Shown in pieces: positions 54,750 to 63,792 of a stretch of 64,000 bases of DNA (within the stretch, counting starts at the first letter, position 1; the number at the start of each line of letters is the position of its first letter). The notes below the pieces were generated by a model, which worked only from the letters and a program-made list of their open reading frames with translations, did no database searches and was not told the origin of the DNA. Origin of the DNA: Poindextera sp963719975 (GTDB lineage: Bacteria; Pseudomonadota; Alphaproteobacteria; Caulobacterales; Caulobacteraceae); the NCBI GenBank assembly GCA_963719975.1, contig CAVRED010000005.1:186001-250000 (forward strand), given 5' to 3'. Made by a program: the position numbers and the translations under genes.

Positions 54750-55673
54750 TCAATCACCCTGCAGCTGCGGTTTCGTCAGCACGACCTGGTGGGGGTAGGG
54801 GTGGGGGAAGCCGGCGGCTTGCAGGGCCTCGCTTGCGCGCTGGATGAGGTCGAAGCGGGCCTCCCAGTAGACGTCGAGCTTGGCCCAACAGCGCAGCGTG
54901 ATCGTCAACGCACTCTCGCCGAGCGCTGTCGTCTTCGCCCAGGGGGCGGGCGTCTTCAGGATGCGGGGGTCGGCCTTGGCGCACTCGACCAACAGCGCCT
55001 GGGCCGCGCTCTGATCGTGGTCGTAGTCGATGGAGAAGCGCAGCTCCATCCGCCGGTTGGGCGCGGTGGAGTAGTTGACGATGACGTTGCCGAACACCTT
55101 GCCGTTCGGGATGTAGATGTCGAGGTTGTCGGCGTCGGTGAGCTCGGTCATGAACAGATCGAGCCGCTTGACCGTCCCGCTCCTGCCATCGACCTCGACG
55201 AAGTCGCCGACCCGATAGGGCCTCAGCACCAGCAGCATCACGCCGGCGGCCACGTTCCCCAAAGCGCCCTGGAGCGCGAGGCCGATGGCGAGGGAGGCCG
55301 CGCCGACCACCGCCAGGATCGAGGTCGTGCGCACGCCGAGCTGCTCGAGCACGGCCATCAGCCCGAGCACGATGACCGCCCACCGCGTTAGTGAGGCCAT
55401 GAAGCTCTGCATGGTCGGATCGTGCGCGCCCGGCCGCTGCAGCCGATCCAGCGCCCGCCGCATCAGCTGCGCCGCCCACCGCGCCGCCCACAGCGTGACG
55501 GCAAGGATGATGCCGGCGACGACGAGATTGACCGCCAGCTGCCCGGCCGCGTCGAAGAACACCCGCCAGTTGTCCGGCCCGCCCTCGATCAGCGCATGCA
55601 CGCCGGCGCGGACGGCGTCGATGGGCGCGGGGGGTTGGTCGTTCAGAAGGGGTGAGGCAGAGGGCATCGGCAA
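54750..55673 (-). CDS. small-conductance mechanosensitive channel (MscS family)
   Basis: 307 residues from ATG 55673. Three hydrophobic segments: LAVNLVVAGIILAVTLWAARWAA, LTRWAVIVLGLMAVLEQLGV and the pore-lining TM3 ASLAIGLALQGALGNVAAGVMLLVLRPYRVGDFV with alternating Ala/Gly. The beta domain follows (EVDGRSGTVKRLDLFMTELTDADNLDIYIPNGKVFGNVIVNYS) and the alpha/beta C-domain. Forms a heptameric inner-membrane channel opened by osmotic down-shock. No regulatory partner nearby. Convergent with the helicase region. Confidence 0.93.
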   Translation of the reverse strand: MPMPSASPLLNDQPPAPIDAVRAGVHALIEGGPDNWRVFFDAAGQLAVNLVVAGIILAVTLWAARWAAQLMRRALDRLQRPGAHDPTMQSFMASLTRWAVIVLGLMAVLEQLGVRTTSILAVVGAASLAIGLALQGALGNVAAGVMLLVLRPYRVGDFVEVDGRSGTVKRLDLFMTELTDADNLDIYIPNGKVFGNVIVNYSTAPNRRMELRFSIDYDHDQSAAQALLVECAKADPRILKTPAPWAKTTALGESALTITLRCWAKLDVYWEARFDLIQRASEALQAAGFPHPYPHQVVLTKPQLQGD

Positions 55674-55713
55674 CGCTCTATAGACGGTGCGCGCTCACGG
55701 ATCGATTTTCTCC

Positions 55714-55807
55714 GTCATCCCCGGTGGAGCGAAGCGCAATGCGGGGACCCATGAACACCTGATCCAGCACGGTGATCATGGGTGGCCCGGACAAGCCGGG
55801 CCATGAC
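55714..55807 (-). repeat. dispersed intergenic repeat, copy B
   Basis: 94 bp bounded by GTCAT and ATGAC, the reverse complement of copy A at 51159-51253. It matches at the GGCCCGGCTTGTCCGGGCC hairpin and at the GCTTCGCTCC end, with a differing middle. It lies between the MscS gene and the ligase gene. Confidence 0.85.
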
Positions 55808-55815
55808 GATGTCTC

Positions 55816-57441
55816 TTAAGCTTGCCGCGACGGCGCGTGGCCCGCTTCGATGGCGGCCAGGATCCGTTCCAGCGTGGAAAGCTCGTCGGCCTCGCGCGCG
55901 GGCTTGTCCCAGCGGATGCGGTTGATGCGGGGGAAGCGCATGGCGACACCCGACTTGTGCCGGGTCGAGCGCTGCAACCCCTCGAACGCCACCTCGAGAA
56001 CCAGCCCGAAATCGCGGCTCGCGCGCACCGCCCTGACCGGCCCGAAGCGGTCGGTTGTGTTGTCGCGCACGAACTTGTCGATCTGCTTCAGCTCCTCGTC
56101 GGTGAAGCCGAAGTAGGCCTTGCCGACGGGGGTCAACTCCCCCTCGCGCCAGACGCCGAAGGTGTAGTCGGAGTAGTAGCTCGAGCGTTTGCCGTGGCCG
56201 CGCTGGGCGTACATCAGGACCGCGTCGACAAGGTAAGGGTCGCGCTTCCACTTGAACCACGGGCCCTTCGGCCGCCCGGCTTCGTAGATGGAATCCCACC
56301 GCTTCAGCATCACCCCTTCCGCCGCCTGGGCATCGCCCTGGGGCGGCGCGGCGCGCAGGCGGGCGAGTTCGTCCCAGGTCTCGAACGGCGCCAGCGGGGA
56401 GAGGTCGATGCGTGGCTGGCCGAGGCCGGCGACGAACGCCTCCAGCCGCGCGCGTCGCTCGGCGAAGGGCAGCTGGCGCAAGTCTTCGCCGCCAAGCGCC
56501 AGGATGTCGTAGGCGCGGATCCCGGCAGGGAAGGCGCCCGCCATCGACGAATCGACGCTCTTGCGGTTGAGCCGCTGTTGCAGGTCGGCGAACGGCGCGA
56601 CGCGGCCCTCGCGCAGGATCAAGAGCTCGCCGTCGATCGCGCCGTCGAAGCCGAGCTGCTCCATCACATCTGGGAAGGCGGCGGAGATGTCGTCGCCGGT
56701 GCGGCTGTAGAGGCGCTTGATCCCGCCCTCGCTGACGGCCTGCACGCGGATCCCGTCCCATTTCCATTCGGCTGCATAGTCGGCCGGGTCGAGCCTGGCG
56801 AAGTCGGCCTCTTCGTCGATGGCCTGCGCCAGCATCACCGGCCGGAAGCGGCCGTGCGCTTCGGCGCTCGGGCGCTCGCCGCGCCCCTCCAGCCAGGCGA
56901 AGAGGTCGTCATAGGGCGGTTTCAGCCCATGCCACACCTCCTCGACGTCGGAGACGGCCACATCGCCCATGTCGGCCGCCGCCTGCTTGGCCAGGCGCGC
57001 GGACACGCCGACGCGCAAACCGCCGGTGAGCAGCTTCAAGAGCGCCCAGCGCCCGTCGGGATCCAGCGCGTCCAGCCAGCCCTCGATCAGTTGCTGGACC
57101 TCGCGGCGCGAGGCGGTGCGGAGCGCATCGATCACTTCGGACAGGTCGGGCTCGCGGTTGGCGCCCACCTTCGCCGGCCAGACCAGCGCCACGGTCTCGG
57201 CCAGGTCGCCGACGTACTCGTAGCTCCAGTAGAACAGGGCGGGGTCCATCCGCGCCTCGACCGCCTTCCTGATGAACGCGGGCTTGGCCGCTTCGAACTT
57301 GAGCTCGCCGGTCAGCGCCGCCAGCGCCCAGCCTCGCTCGGGATCAGGCGTCCTCGCCAAGTAGTCGCGCATCAGGACCAACTTCGCGTTCCGCGACCGC
57401 GTGAACGAGAGCCGGTCCAGAAGGTTGGAGAACGCGCGCAT
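55816..57441 (-). CDS. ATP-dependent DNA ligase
   Basis: 541 residues from ATG 57441. N-terminal helical domain (MRAFSNLLDRLSFTRSRNAKLVLMRDYLARTPDPERGWALAALTGELKF), nucleotidyltransferase domain with the adenylated lysine in E-W-K-W-D-G-I-R (Lys227, K-x-D-G motif), then RLYSRTGDDISAAFP, GAIDGELLI, EGVMLKRWDSIYEAGRPKGPWFKWKRD (motifs III-V), and an OB-fold C-domain. This is the LigB/LigC-like class that in many proteobacteria works with an MBL-fold exonuclease; that partner lies upstream at 59404-60414, with a cytochrome gene in between. Confidence 0.93.
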   Translation of the reverse strand: MRAFSNLLDRLSFTRSRNAKLVLMRDYLARTPDPERGWALAALTGELKFEAAKPAFIRKAVEARMDPALFYWSYEYVGDLAETVALVWPAKVGANREPDLSEVIDALRTASRREVQQLIEGWLDALDPDGRWALLKLLTGGLRVGVSARLAKQAAADMGDVAVSDVEEVWHGLKPPYDDLFAWLEGRGERPSAEAHGRFRPVMLAQAIDEEADFARLDPADYAAEWKWDGIRVQAVSEGGIKRLYSRTGDDISAAFPDVMEQLGFDGAIDGELLILREGRVAPFADLQQRLNRKSVDSSMAGAFPAGIRAYDILALGGEDLRQLPFAERRARLEAFVAGLGQPRIDLSPLAPFETWDELARLRAAPPQGDAQAAEGVMLKRWDSIYEAGRPKGPWFKWKRDPYLVDAVLMYAQRGHGKRSSYYSDYTFGVWREGELTPVGKAYFGFTDEELKQIDKFVRDNTTDRFGPVRAVRASRDFGLVLEVAFEGLQRSTRHKSGVAMRFPRINRIRWDKPAREADELSTLERILAAIEAGHAPSRQA

Positions 57442-57492
57442 GCCGGAAAGATAAGCCCGCTTCCAAACCTCTCCCAGAGGGAGGGGTTTTGC

Positions 57493-59340
57493 CTACAGCG
57501 TCTTGAGGTAAGCGATCAGGGCCATGCGGTCGGCTTCGCTCAGGGTCGCATTGCCGTAGTCGTGGCCGGCGTTCGAGTTGCCCGGGATCGGCTGGCCCTT
57601 TGCGTCGCGGGTGTTGAACTGGAAGGCTGAGCCGGATGCAGCGTCGTCGCGGTAGCCGACCTTCACCGGATCGTACTCGCGGCTGCCGACGTAGAAGGAC
57701 TGCGGCCGCTGGGCCGGAGGCAAGAGCAGGTCGTAGAGGGTCGGTACGGACCCATTGTGCAGGTAGGGCGCGGTCGCCCAGATGCCGGTGAGCGGCCGGA
57801 TCTTGTAGCCCAGCACGTTGCTCACATCCTGCATGCAGGCGGCCGCCCGCGCTTGCTGGGGCGTCAACGTCAGAATGATGGCGTGGGCGCCGGGCGGGAG
57901 GCGCGGCGCGACCGTCGCGACCACCGCGGGTCGCTCGACACCGAAGAAGGTCTGCGTCGCCACCTGCGCCACGTCCCACTTCTTGCCGGCGAGGGCACCT
58001 TTGACCGCGGCCTCGAGCAGGTTGGTGGCGTGATCCTGGGTCCCGAAGGGCGCGCCGGACACGTAGTTGGACGGCGTCCCCTGCATGACTCCCGACTTCA
58101 TCTGATCGGCGTAGGCGTTGCAGGCCATCCAGATGTCGGCGCCGGGCGGCGAGAACATGTTCCCGCCACGGAACATGCTCATGCGAAGCTGGATCGGGGT
58201 CGTGAGATCGGTGCGCGCGAGCGGCTGGTGACAGGAGGCGCAACGCGTTGCGAAGAGCGCGGCGCCGTCCCTGACTTGCGCCGGGTCGGGCGCGCCGAAC
58301 ACCTCGCTCGGCCAGCGGGGCGGGCGTAGGCGCCGCAGCAACTGCTCCAGCGCGGCGAGATTGGCGATGTTGACGCTCGATCGATATCCCGCCGCGCCCG
58401 GATTGGGGACGATCGAAAGGTCGCCGAACACGCCGATGACTTCGCCCGTGTTGCGCGCCAGGGCGCCGGCGTCGAAGGCGTCGCCCACCGGCGATTTGAT
58501 CGTCAGGTTCGGCGTCAGCCCATCCCACTCGACCCGCTGATGCTGGGGGATGTTCCACAGGAACGGGTAGCTGACGGGAGCATCGGGCGGGTTCGGGGTT
58601 GGCTGCGACGCGTTCACGTCGACGGCGAGCTGGTTGAAGATGCGCCCGACGGCGTCCAGCCGCCCGGGGCCGTAGCGCAGCGACGTGGTGTTCAGTGCAT
58701 CGATCCGCTGTCGCTGGGCGACAAGTTGGCCGAGTGCGGCCTTCAGCATCGCCTGGTTCGCGGCGGTGTTCTGCGCGCCGAGCACGCGGCTTGCGAAGCG
58801 CTGGAACTTGGCGGGCTGGTCCTCCGTCTCCACAAGCGCCTGGTCCAGCGCCTCGAAGAAGGACTGAAAGTCGGCCAACGTCGGGCCGCCGTCGACCCGC
58901 AGGGTCGCGCCCTTGTAGGTGATCTCGGCGGTGTGGCAGGCCGCGCAGTTGAATCCCACCCAGGGCTCGGCGCCGCCCTGACCGGCCTTCCAGTGCATCT
59001 TGGTTGTGGAGAGCGACGCCTCGTCCGTGATGTCGACGGCGAAGCCGACCGGCAGGCGCTGGCCGGTCGAGGTCGTGTACGGCAGGTAGCCGTAGCGGGC
59101 GATGTAGGCGTCGGCGAGCACCATGGCGCCCGAGCCGCCGGGCTGTTCCAGCGCCTTGAGCCAGGCGAGCGGGATGAGGCGCGAGCCTTGGGTCGCCTCG
59201 TACCAGGTCTGCCGCTGGGCGGTCGTCCAGTTCTGGTCGAGCGAGGGCGTCGGCGCGGGCCTCGCCGCCATCGCGACCGCGAGCGCGGCGATCGGCGCGC
59301 CAAGCGCGGCCCAAAGCGCGATGCCGAGCGGTCGCCGCAT
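57493..59340 (-). CDS. di-heme cytochrome c, peroxidase/RoxA-like, exported
   Basis: 615 residues from ATG 59340. N-terminal signal/anchor MRRPLGIALWAALGAPIAALAVAMAA. Two covalent heme sites C-A-A-C-H (132-136) and C-A-S-C-H (367-371). The long central part and the motif TGIWATAPYLHNGSVPTLYDLLLPPAQRP resemble the RoxA-type di-heme (rubber oxygenase) and cytochrome-c-peroxidase superfamily. Periplasmic electron transfer, H2O2 reduction or oxidative cleavage is possible; no rubber or isoprenoid-cleavage claim can be made. It lies within the ligase/exonuclease cluster: 51 bp before the ligase start and 63 bp after the exonuclease stop. Confidence 0.87.
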   Translation of the reverse strand: MRRPLGIALWAALGAPIAALAVAMAARPAPTPSLDQNWTTAQRQTWYEATQGSRLIPLAWLKALEQPGGSGAMVLADAYIARYGYLPYTTSTGQRLPVGFAVDITDEASLSTTKMHWKAGQGGAEPWVGFNCAACHTAEITYKGATLRVDGGPTLADFQSFFEALDQALVETEDQPAKFQRFASRVLGAQNTAANQAMLKAALGQLVAQRQRIDALNTTSLRYGPGRLDAVGRIFNQLAVDVNASQPTPNPPDAPVSYPFLWNIPQHQRVEWDGLTPNLTIKSPVGDAFDAGALARNTGEVIGVFGDLSIVPNPGAAGYRSSVNIANLAALEQLLRRLRPPRWPSEVFGAPDPAQVRDGAALFATRCASCHQPLARTDLTTPIQLRMSMFRGGNMFSPPGADIWMACNAYADQMKSGVMQGTPSNYVSGAPFGTQDHATNLLEAAVKGALAGKKWDVAQVATQTFFGVERPAVVATVAPRLPPGAHAIILTLTPQQARAAACMQDVSNVLGYKIRPLTGIWATAPYLHNGSVPTLYDLLLPPAQRPQSFYVGSREYDPVKVGYRDDAASGSAFQFNTRDAKGQPIPGNSNAGHDYGNATLSEADRMALIAYLKTL

Positions 59341-59403
59341 GAGAGCCTACCCCCAAGACAGTGTGACGTTAGCGCCAAACCTTTCCATCCGGGAGAGGCG
59401 TCG

Positions 59404-60414
59404 TCAGGCGTCCTCGTCGTCATAGCCGACCAGCGACAGCGGGCGCGCGGCGATGCCGTTCAGTGTCGCCCAGCGGGCCAGCGCCTCCTCGCGTCCGTGG
59501 GTGATCCATAGCTCGCCAGGGCGAAGCTCCGCGACCGTTCCCGTCAGCTCGTCCCAGTCGGCATGGTCGGAGAGCACCAGCGGCAGCTCCACCCCCTGCT
59601 GGCGGGCGCGGGCGCGGACCCGCATCCAGCCGGAGGCGAAGGCGCTCACGGGATCGGCGAAGCGGCGGGCCCAGCGGTCCTGTATGGCCGACGGCGGCGC
59701 GACGACGACTTCGCCGGCGAGGTCGCCGATCCCGTCGGCCGTGGCCGGCTCCAGCGGCCCGAGCTTGACGCCGTGCGCCTCGTAGACCGCGTTCAGCCGC
59801 TCCAGCGCGCCGTGGACATAGATCGGCTTGTCGTACCCCGCCTCGCGCAAGAGGCAGATCACCCGCTGCGCCTTGCCGAGCGCATAGGCGCCGACCAGGT
59901 GGGTCCGCTCCGGGAACTGCTCGACCGACTTCATCAGCTTGCCAATTTCTTCCGTATCCGGAGGGTGCCGGAAGACGGGCAGCGCGAACGTCGCTTCACT
60001 GACGAAAACTTCACATGGGACCGGCTGGAACGGTTTGCAGGTCGGATCGCGCCGGCGTTTGTAGTCGCCGGAGACGACGATGGTCATGCCCTTCCAGCTC
60101 ACGACCACCTGCGCCGAGCCCAGCACGTGCCCTGCCGGGACGAGGCTGACCTCCACCCCGTCGCGATCCAGGCTCTCGCCGTACGTCAGCGCCTGGGCGC
60201 GGCCGGCGAAACCTTCGCCGTAGCGCTCGGCCATGATGTCCAGTGTCGCGTGCGTGGCGAGCGCGAGCGTATGCCCGCTGCGCGCATGGTCGCTGTGCCC
60301 ATGGGTGATCACCGCCCGCTCCACCGCCCGCACCGGGTCGATGAAGAAGTCCCCCGGTGGGCAGTAGAGGCCCTCGGGCCGGGGACAAAGCAGCGCTTGC
60401 GGGCGGATGGCCAT
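59404..60414 (-). CDS. ligase-associated MBL-fold DNA exonuclease
   Basis: 336 residues, start ATG 60414 (MAIRPQALLCPRPEGLYCPPGDFFIDPVRAVERAVITHGHSDHARSG); MHAAM upstream is in frame. Metallo-beta-lactamase motif H-x-H-x-D-H in THGHSDHA, GHVLGSAQV, VVSGDYKRRRDPTCKPFQPVPCEVFVSEATFALPVF, and LVLSDHADWDELTG near the C-terminus. Known to be gene-linked with the ATP-dependent ligase and thought to process DNA ends. The Lhr helicase and phosphoesterase sometimes found in this cluster are not in the window on this side. Confidence 0.92.
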   Translation of the reverse strand: MAIRPQALLCPRPEGLYCPPGDFFIDPVRAVERAVITHGHSDHARSGHTLALATHATLDIMAERYGEGFAGRAQALTYGESLDRDGVEVSLVPAGHVLGSAQVVVSWKGMTIVVSGDYKRRRDPTCKPFQPVPCEVFVSEATFALPVFRHPPDTEEIGKLMKSVEQFPERTHLVGAYALGKAQRVICLLREAGYDKPIYVHGALERLNAVYEAHGVKLGPLEPATADGIGDLAGEVVVAPPSAIQDRWARRFADPVSAFASGWMRVRARARQQGVELPLVLSDHADWDELTGTVAELRPGELWITHGREEALARWATLNGIAARPLSLVGYDDEDA

Positions 60415-60757
60415 CGCCGCATGCATACCGCGAGCCGTCCACAATGGTGTCAGCAACCTTGCCGCAGACGCGCGAAAGCGCCGCCGAACGGCTAAGCGCC
60501 GCGGCGTTCGATTGAGAAGGTCCCCTGCCCGGATTGGCTTGAGGCTTGATGCTTGATGCTGCTGCTTGGACGAGCGCAAGGCGCCCGCCGGACAGGGGTA
60601 CTCTTCGTCAATCGAACGCGCGCGGAACTCGAGAGTGATTAGACCACGCCCGAGCAGCGCTAAGGAAACCGCTTAGCGCCGCGCCCATCGCCACGGGTGC
60701 GGCCTTGCAGCGGGGCCAGCGCGTCGCTAGCTTCCGCCGCCCTCGCGCGCCCGGTTC
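60415..60757. other. intergenic region upstream of tRNA-Ser
   Basis: No ORF is convincing. It contains a short tandem GCTTGATGCTTGATGC at about 60541-60557 and a perfect hairpin GCGCTAAG-gaaaccg-CTTAGCGC (60657-60679) without a T-tract. The presumed tRNA promoter lies here. Confidence 0.5.
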
Positions 60758-60846
60758 GGAGAGGTGGCTGAGTGGTTGAAAGCACCGCACTCGAAATGCG
60801 GCATACTCGCAAGGGTATCGGGGGTTCGAATCCCCCCTCTCCGCCA
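60758..60846 (+). tRNA. tRNA-Ser (anticodon CGA)
   Basis: 89 nt including the encoded CCA. Acceptor stem GGAGAGG / CCTCTCC with discriminator G (60843) and CCA 60844-60846. Anticodon stem CCGCA / TGCGG with loop CTCGAAA; anticodon CGA at 60792-60794. A long variable arm (TACTCGCAAGGGTA) is typical of class II tRNA-Ser. The T-arm is GGGGG-TTCGAAT-CCCCC. Confidence 0.95.
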
Positions 60847-60987
60847 CCCTACGCCTCCGGCTTCGGGTGGCAGGCCACCCGTAGGAGGGGGCATGCGTGC
60901 GGAAGCTCGCGGGGAGCGTCGGGAGGCTGGAGGCTCGCGCCGCGTCTGCTATCACACCAACGCAAGCGCCACAGGGCCGAGGACGTC

Positions 60988-61566
60988 ATGGCTTCACCGA
61001 GAACGGCGGCCGCACCGCCTCAGGCCGAGATTCCATTCGACGCTCCAAACTACCTTCTGCACCTGCTGGCCGCGATCAGCCGGTATCGCGACGTTCAACT
61101 GGAACAGGCCCTGAAGCCCCTGGGGTTGTCGGTCGCGTGCTATCGGGCGCTCAACGCCATCGTCGTCTTCGAGCCGTGCCAGATGCTCGAGCTCGCGCAG
61201 TTCATCGGTGTCGATCGCACGACGATGACCCGAACCGTCGATCAGCTGGTCAAGGATGGGCTGGCGAGTCGCGAGATACCGACCAAGGATCGGCGCCTGG
61301 TCGTGGTGACCCCGACGGACAAGGCGCGGCAGGCGATCGGGACCGCGCGGCGGATCGTCTTCGATACGAACAAGCGCGTGCTCGACGGCGTCTCGGAACG
61401 GACCCAGCGCACGATGATCCGCGCCGAGCAAAGGATGTTCGCGAACCTCGCGGTCGAGCCGCGCGCGATCGAGCGCATGCTGTCCCTGCGCCGGCCGCCC
61501 ACGGCGGGGGTCGCTAGCGTGCGCCGCGGCGTGACCCCGCTTCTGGCCAGGGGCGAGGGCCGATAG
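60988..61566 (+). CDS. MarR family transcriptional regulator
   Basis: 192 residues from ATG 60988 (GAGGACG upstream). Winged-helix MarR fold: NYLLHLLAAISRYRDVQLEQALKPLGLSVACYRALNAIVVFEPCQMLELAQFIGVDRTTMTRTVDQLVKDGLASREIPTKDRRLVVVTPTDKARQA; the recognition helix is VDRTTMTRTVDQLVKDG and the wing is KDRRLVVVTPT. Cys in S-V-A-C-Y may be a ligand/redox site. The downstream deacylase gene (62065) is 500 bp away with a minus-strand gene in between, so its target is not clear. Confidence 0.92.
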   Translation: MASPRTAAAPPQAEIPFDAPNYLLHLLAAISRYRDVQLEQALKPLGLSVACYRALNAIVVFEPCQMLELAQFIGVDRTTMTRTVDQLVKDGLASREIPTKDRRLVVVTPTDKARQAIGTARRIVFDTNKRVLDGVSERTQRTMIRAEQRMFANLAVEPRAIERMLSLRRPPTAGVASVRRGVTPLLARGEGR

Positions 61567-61596
61567 GCTTCATCGGCAATCTGGTCATTGGGCGCC

Positions 61597-61932
61597 CTAA
61601 AGCGAGACGCCGGCCACGTCGGCCCAGTGGCCGCGCGCGTCTTCGAGCAGGCGGATCACGTTTGTCAGCCGGCGAAATAGCCACATGCGGTCCGGTCCGA
61701 TCTCCCTGCGCGTGCGGCGGATGAACTGCTGGACGGCTCGCAGTTCGGCGAGGAGCCGCCGCGCTTCGTCCTCCGTGTGGATCATCAGGACGCCCGTCCG
61801 CTCGAGCATCGGCAAGCCTAGCTGCTCCGCCAGCGGCAGCCAGATGTCGATCAGCGTCTGGTGGAACAGGAACGGCTGTTGGACGCGTTCGCGGTCCGGA
61901 TTCTTGAACGAGATGTGCAATTCGACGGTCAT
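61597..61932 (-). CDS. hypothetical protein
   Basis: 111 residues from ATG 61932. MTVELHISFKNPDRERVQQPFLFHQTLIDIWLPLAEQLGLPMLERTGVLMIHTEDEARRLLAELRAVQQFIRRTRREIGPDRMWLFRRLTNVIRLLEDARG. Soluble, mainly helical after a first beta strand. No motif recognised, no signal. Located between the MarR gene (convergent, 30 bp) and the deacylase gene (divergent, 132 bp gap without features). Confidence 0.65.
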   Translation of the reverse strand: MTVELHISFKNPDRERVQQPFLFHQTLIDIWLPLAEQLGLPMLERTGVLMIHTEDEARRLLAELRAVQQFIRRTRREIGPDRMWLFRRLTNVIRLLEDARGHWADVAGVSL

Positions 61933-62064
61933 CGGCAGAGTTTGGGCTCATCCCCGCCCGAGGCAAGGCTACCGCGGCGCGCCGATTGGAACGCGTTCCA
62001 AAAAGGCGGTGTGTCGGCGCGCGCCGTGCGCTATCGTCTACCGATAGCAATCGGGAGAGAGCCT

Positions 62065-63788
62065 GTGCGGGATTTGATCATCCGGGGTGGAACCATCGTC
62101 GACGGGACTGGGCGGCGCCCTACGTCGGCGACATCGCGATCGAGGGCGAGCGGATCGTCGAGGTGGGCAAGGTCACCGGAACGGCCAGGCGCGAGATCGA
62201 CGCGACCGGCATGATCGTCACCCCCGGCTGGGTCGACATCCACACCCACTACGACGGCCAGGCGACCTGGGATGCGGTGATGGGCCCGTCCAGCTGGCAC
62301 GGCGTCACCACCGCCATCATGGGCAACTGCGGCGTCGGTTTCGCGCCGGTGCGGGCCGACGCGCACGACTTCCTCATCGAACTGATGGAAGGCGTCGAAG
62401 ACATCCCCGGCTCGGCGCTGGCCGAAGGCATCGACTGGAAGTGGGAGAGCTTCCCGGAATACCTCGACGCGCTGGAAGCCAAGCGGCGCACGATCGACGT
62501 CGGCGTGCACGTACCGCACGCCTCGGTGCGCGCCTATGTGCTGGGCGAGCGCTGCAACACCGACTACGAGCCGAACACCGATGAGATCGCCCAGATGGCG
62601 GCGTTGGTCCGCGAGGGCGTCGAGGCCGGCGCGCTCGGCTTCTCCACCTCGCGTACGCTCCTGCACAAGGACCTCAAGGGCGTGCACATGCCCGGCACCT
62701 TCGCCGGCTCCGACGAGATGTTGGCCCTTGGGCTCTCGATGAAGGGGCTGAAGCACGGCGTCTTCGAAATGGTCTCCGACCACCTGGGCGACGACGACGA
62801 GTGGATGTGGGTCAAGGGCTTCGCCCACGAGACCAACCTGCCGGTGACGCTGGTCGCCACCTCGGCCGGCGCCTACCAGGGCGACAAGATGTACAACATC
62901 GCCGAGGAGGCGCTGAAGCACGGGATGGAGATTCGCCCGCAGATCGCGGGGCGGCCGACCGGCATCCTGCAAGGGCTGACGTCCAGCTTCCACGTCTTCT
63001 CCGGCCACCCGACCTATCGGCGCGACATCGCCCACCTGCCGCTGGCCGAGAAGGTGGCGATGATGCAGCGGCCCGACGTTCGCGCGGCGCTGCTTTCGGA
63101 AGAGAGCGCCATGCGCGGCGGCGCCATGGCCGACCCGAGCGAGCTGCTCTACCGGGTGTTCCCGCTGGGCGAGGTTCCGAACTACGAGCCCGACCGCGAG
63201 CAAAGCGTGGGCGGCATGGCCGACGCGGCCGGCGTGACGCCGATGGAGATGATGTACGACCTGCTCATCCGCGAGGGCGGGCGCGAGCTGTTCTATCAGC
63301 CGCTCGGCGGCTACTTCACCTACAACTTCGACTTCTTCCGCAAGAACATGCAGCACCCGAACGTGCTGTTCGGCCTCTCGGACGGCGGCGCCCACTGCGG
63401 CGTGATCGCCGACGCCGGCATGCCGACGTTCATCCTCACCCACTGGGCGCGCGACCGGGTGAAGGGCGAGAAGTTCCCGCTCGAGTTCCTGGTCCGCAAG
63501 CTGACCAGCGACACGGCCAAGGCCTACGGGCTGCATGACCGCGGCCAGCTGAAGCCGGGCCTCTTGGCCGACGTCAACGTCATCGACTTCGACAATCTGC
63601 GCCTGTTCCGTCCCGAGGCGGTCTACGACCTGCCGGCCGGCGGGCGCCGTCTCGTGCAGCGGGCCGAGGGCTACCGCTACACGGTGAAGTCCGGCGAAGT
63701 GACATTCGAGAACGGCGAACACACCGGCGCGCTGCCAGGCGGGCTGGTCCGTGGCGGCCGCGAAGCGGTGATCCTCGAGACCGCCTGA
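62065..63788 (+). CDS. N-acyl-D-amino-acid deacylase/amidohydrolase (frameshifted)
   Basis: About 575 residues from GTG 62065 (GGGAGAGA upstream): VRDLIIRGGTIVDGTG, then the frame changes at about 62111, where one G appears to be missing (GGGCGGC instead of GGGGCGGC), and continues AAPYVGDIAIEGERIVEVGKV to TGA 63788. Zinc amidohydrolase fold: TPGWVDIHTHYDGQATWD (H-x-H metal motif), VTTAIMGNCGVGFAPVRADA, and LSDGGAHCGVIADAGMPTFILTHWARDRV. D-aminoacylase/dihydroorotase-like group; substrate probably an N-acylated amino acid or related amide. The MarR gene precedes it. Confidence 0.9.
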
Positions 63789-63792
63789 CAAG

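Noticed and set aside
53050..54753. 567-codon open frame on the minus strand opposite the helicase gene
   Set aside because: All DEAD-box motifs are on the plus strand; the opposite frame is Gly/Ala/Arg/Asp-rich, and its first residues come from the GCCAAG repeat.
57344..59356. 670-codon alternative frame on the same strand as the cytochrome gene
   Set aside because: It lacks the heme motifs, which are in the 57493-59340 frame, and is Arg/Gly/Ala-rich noise from high GC.
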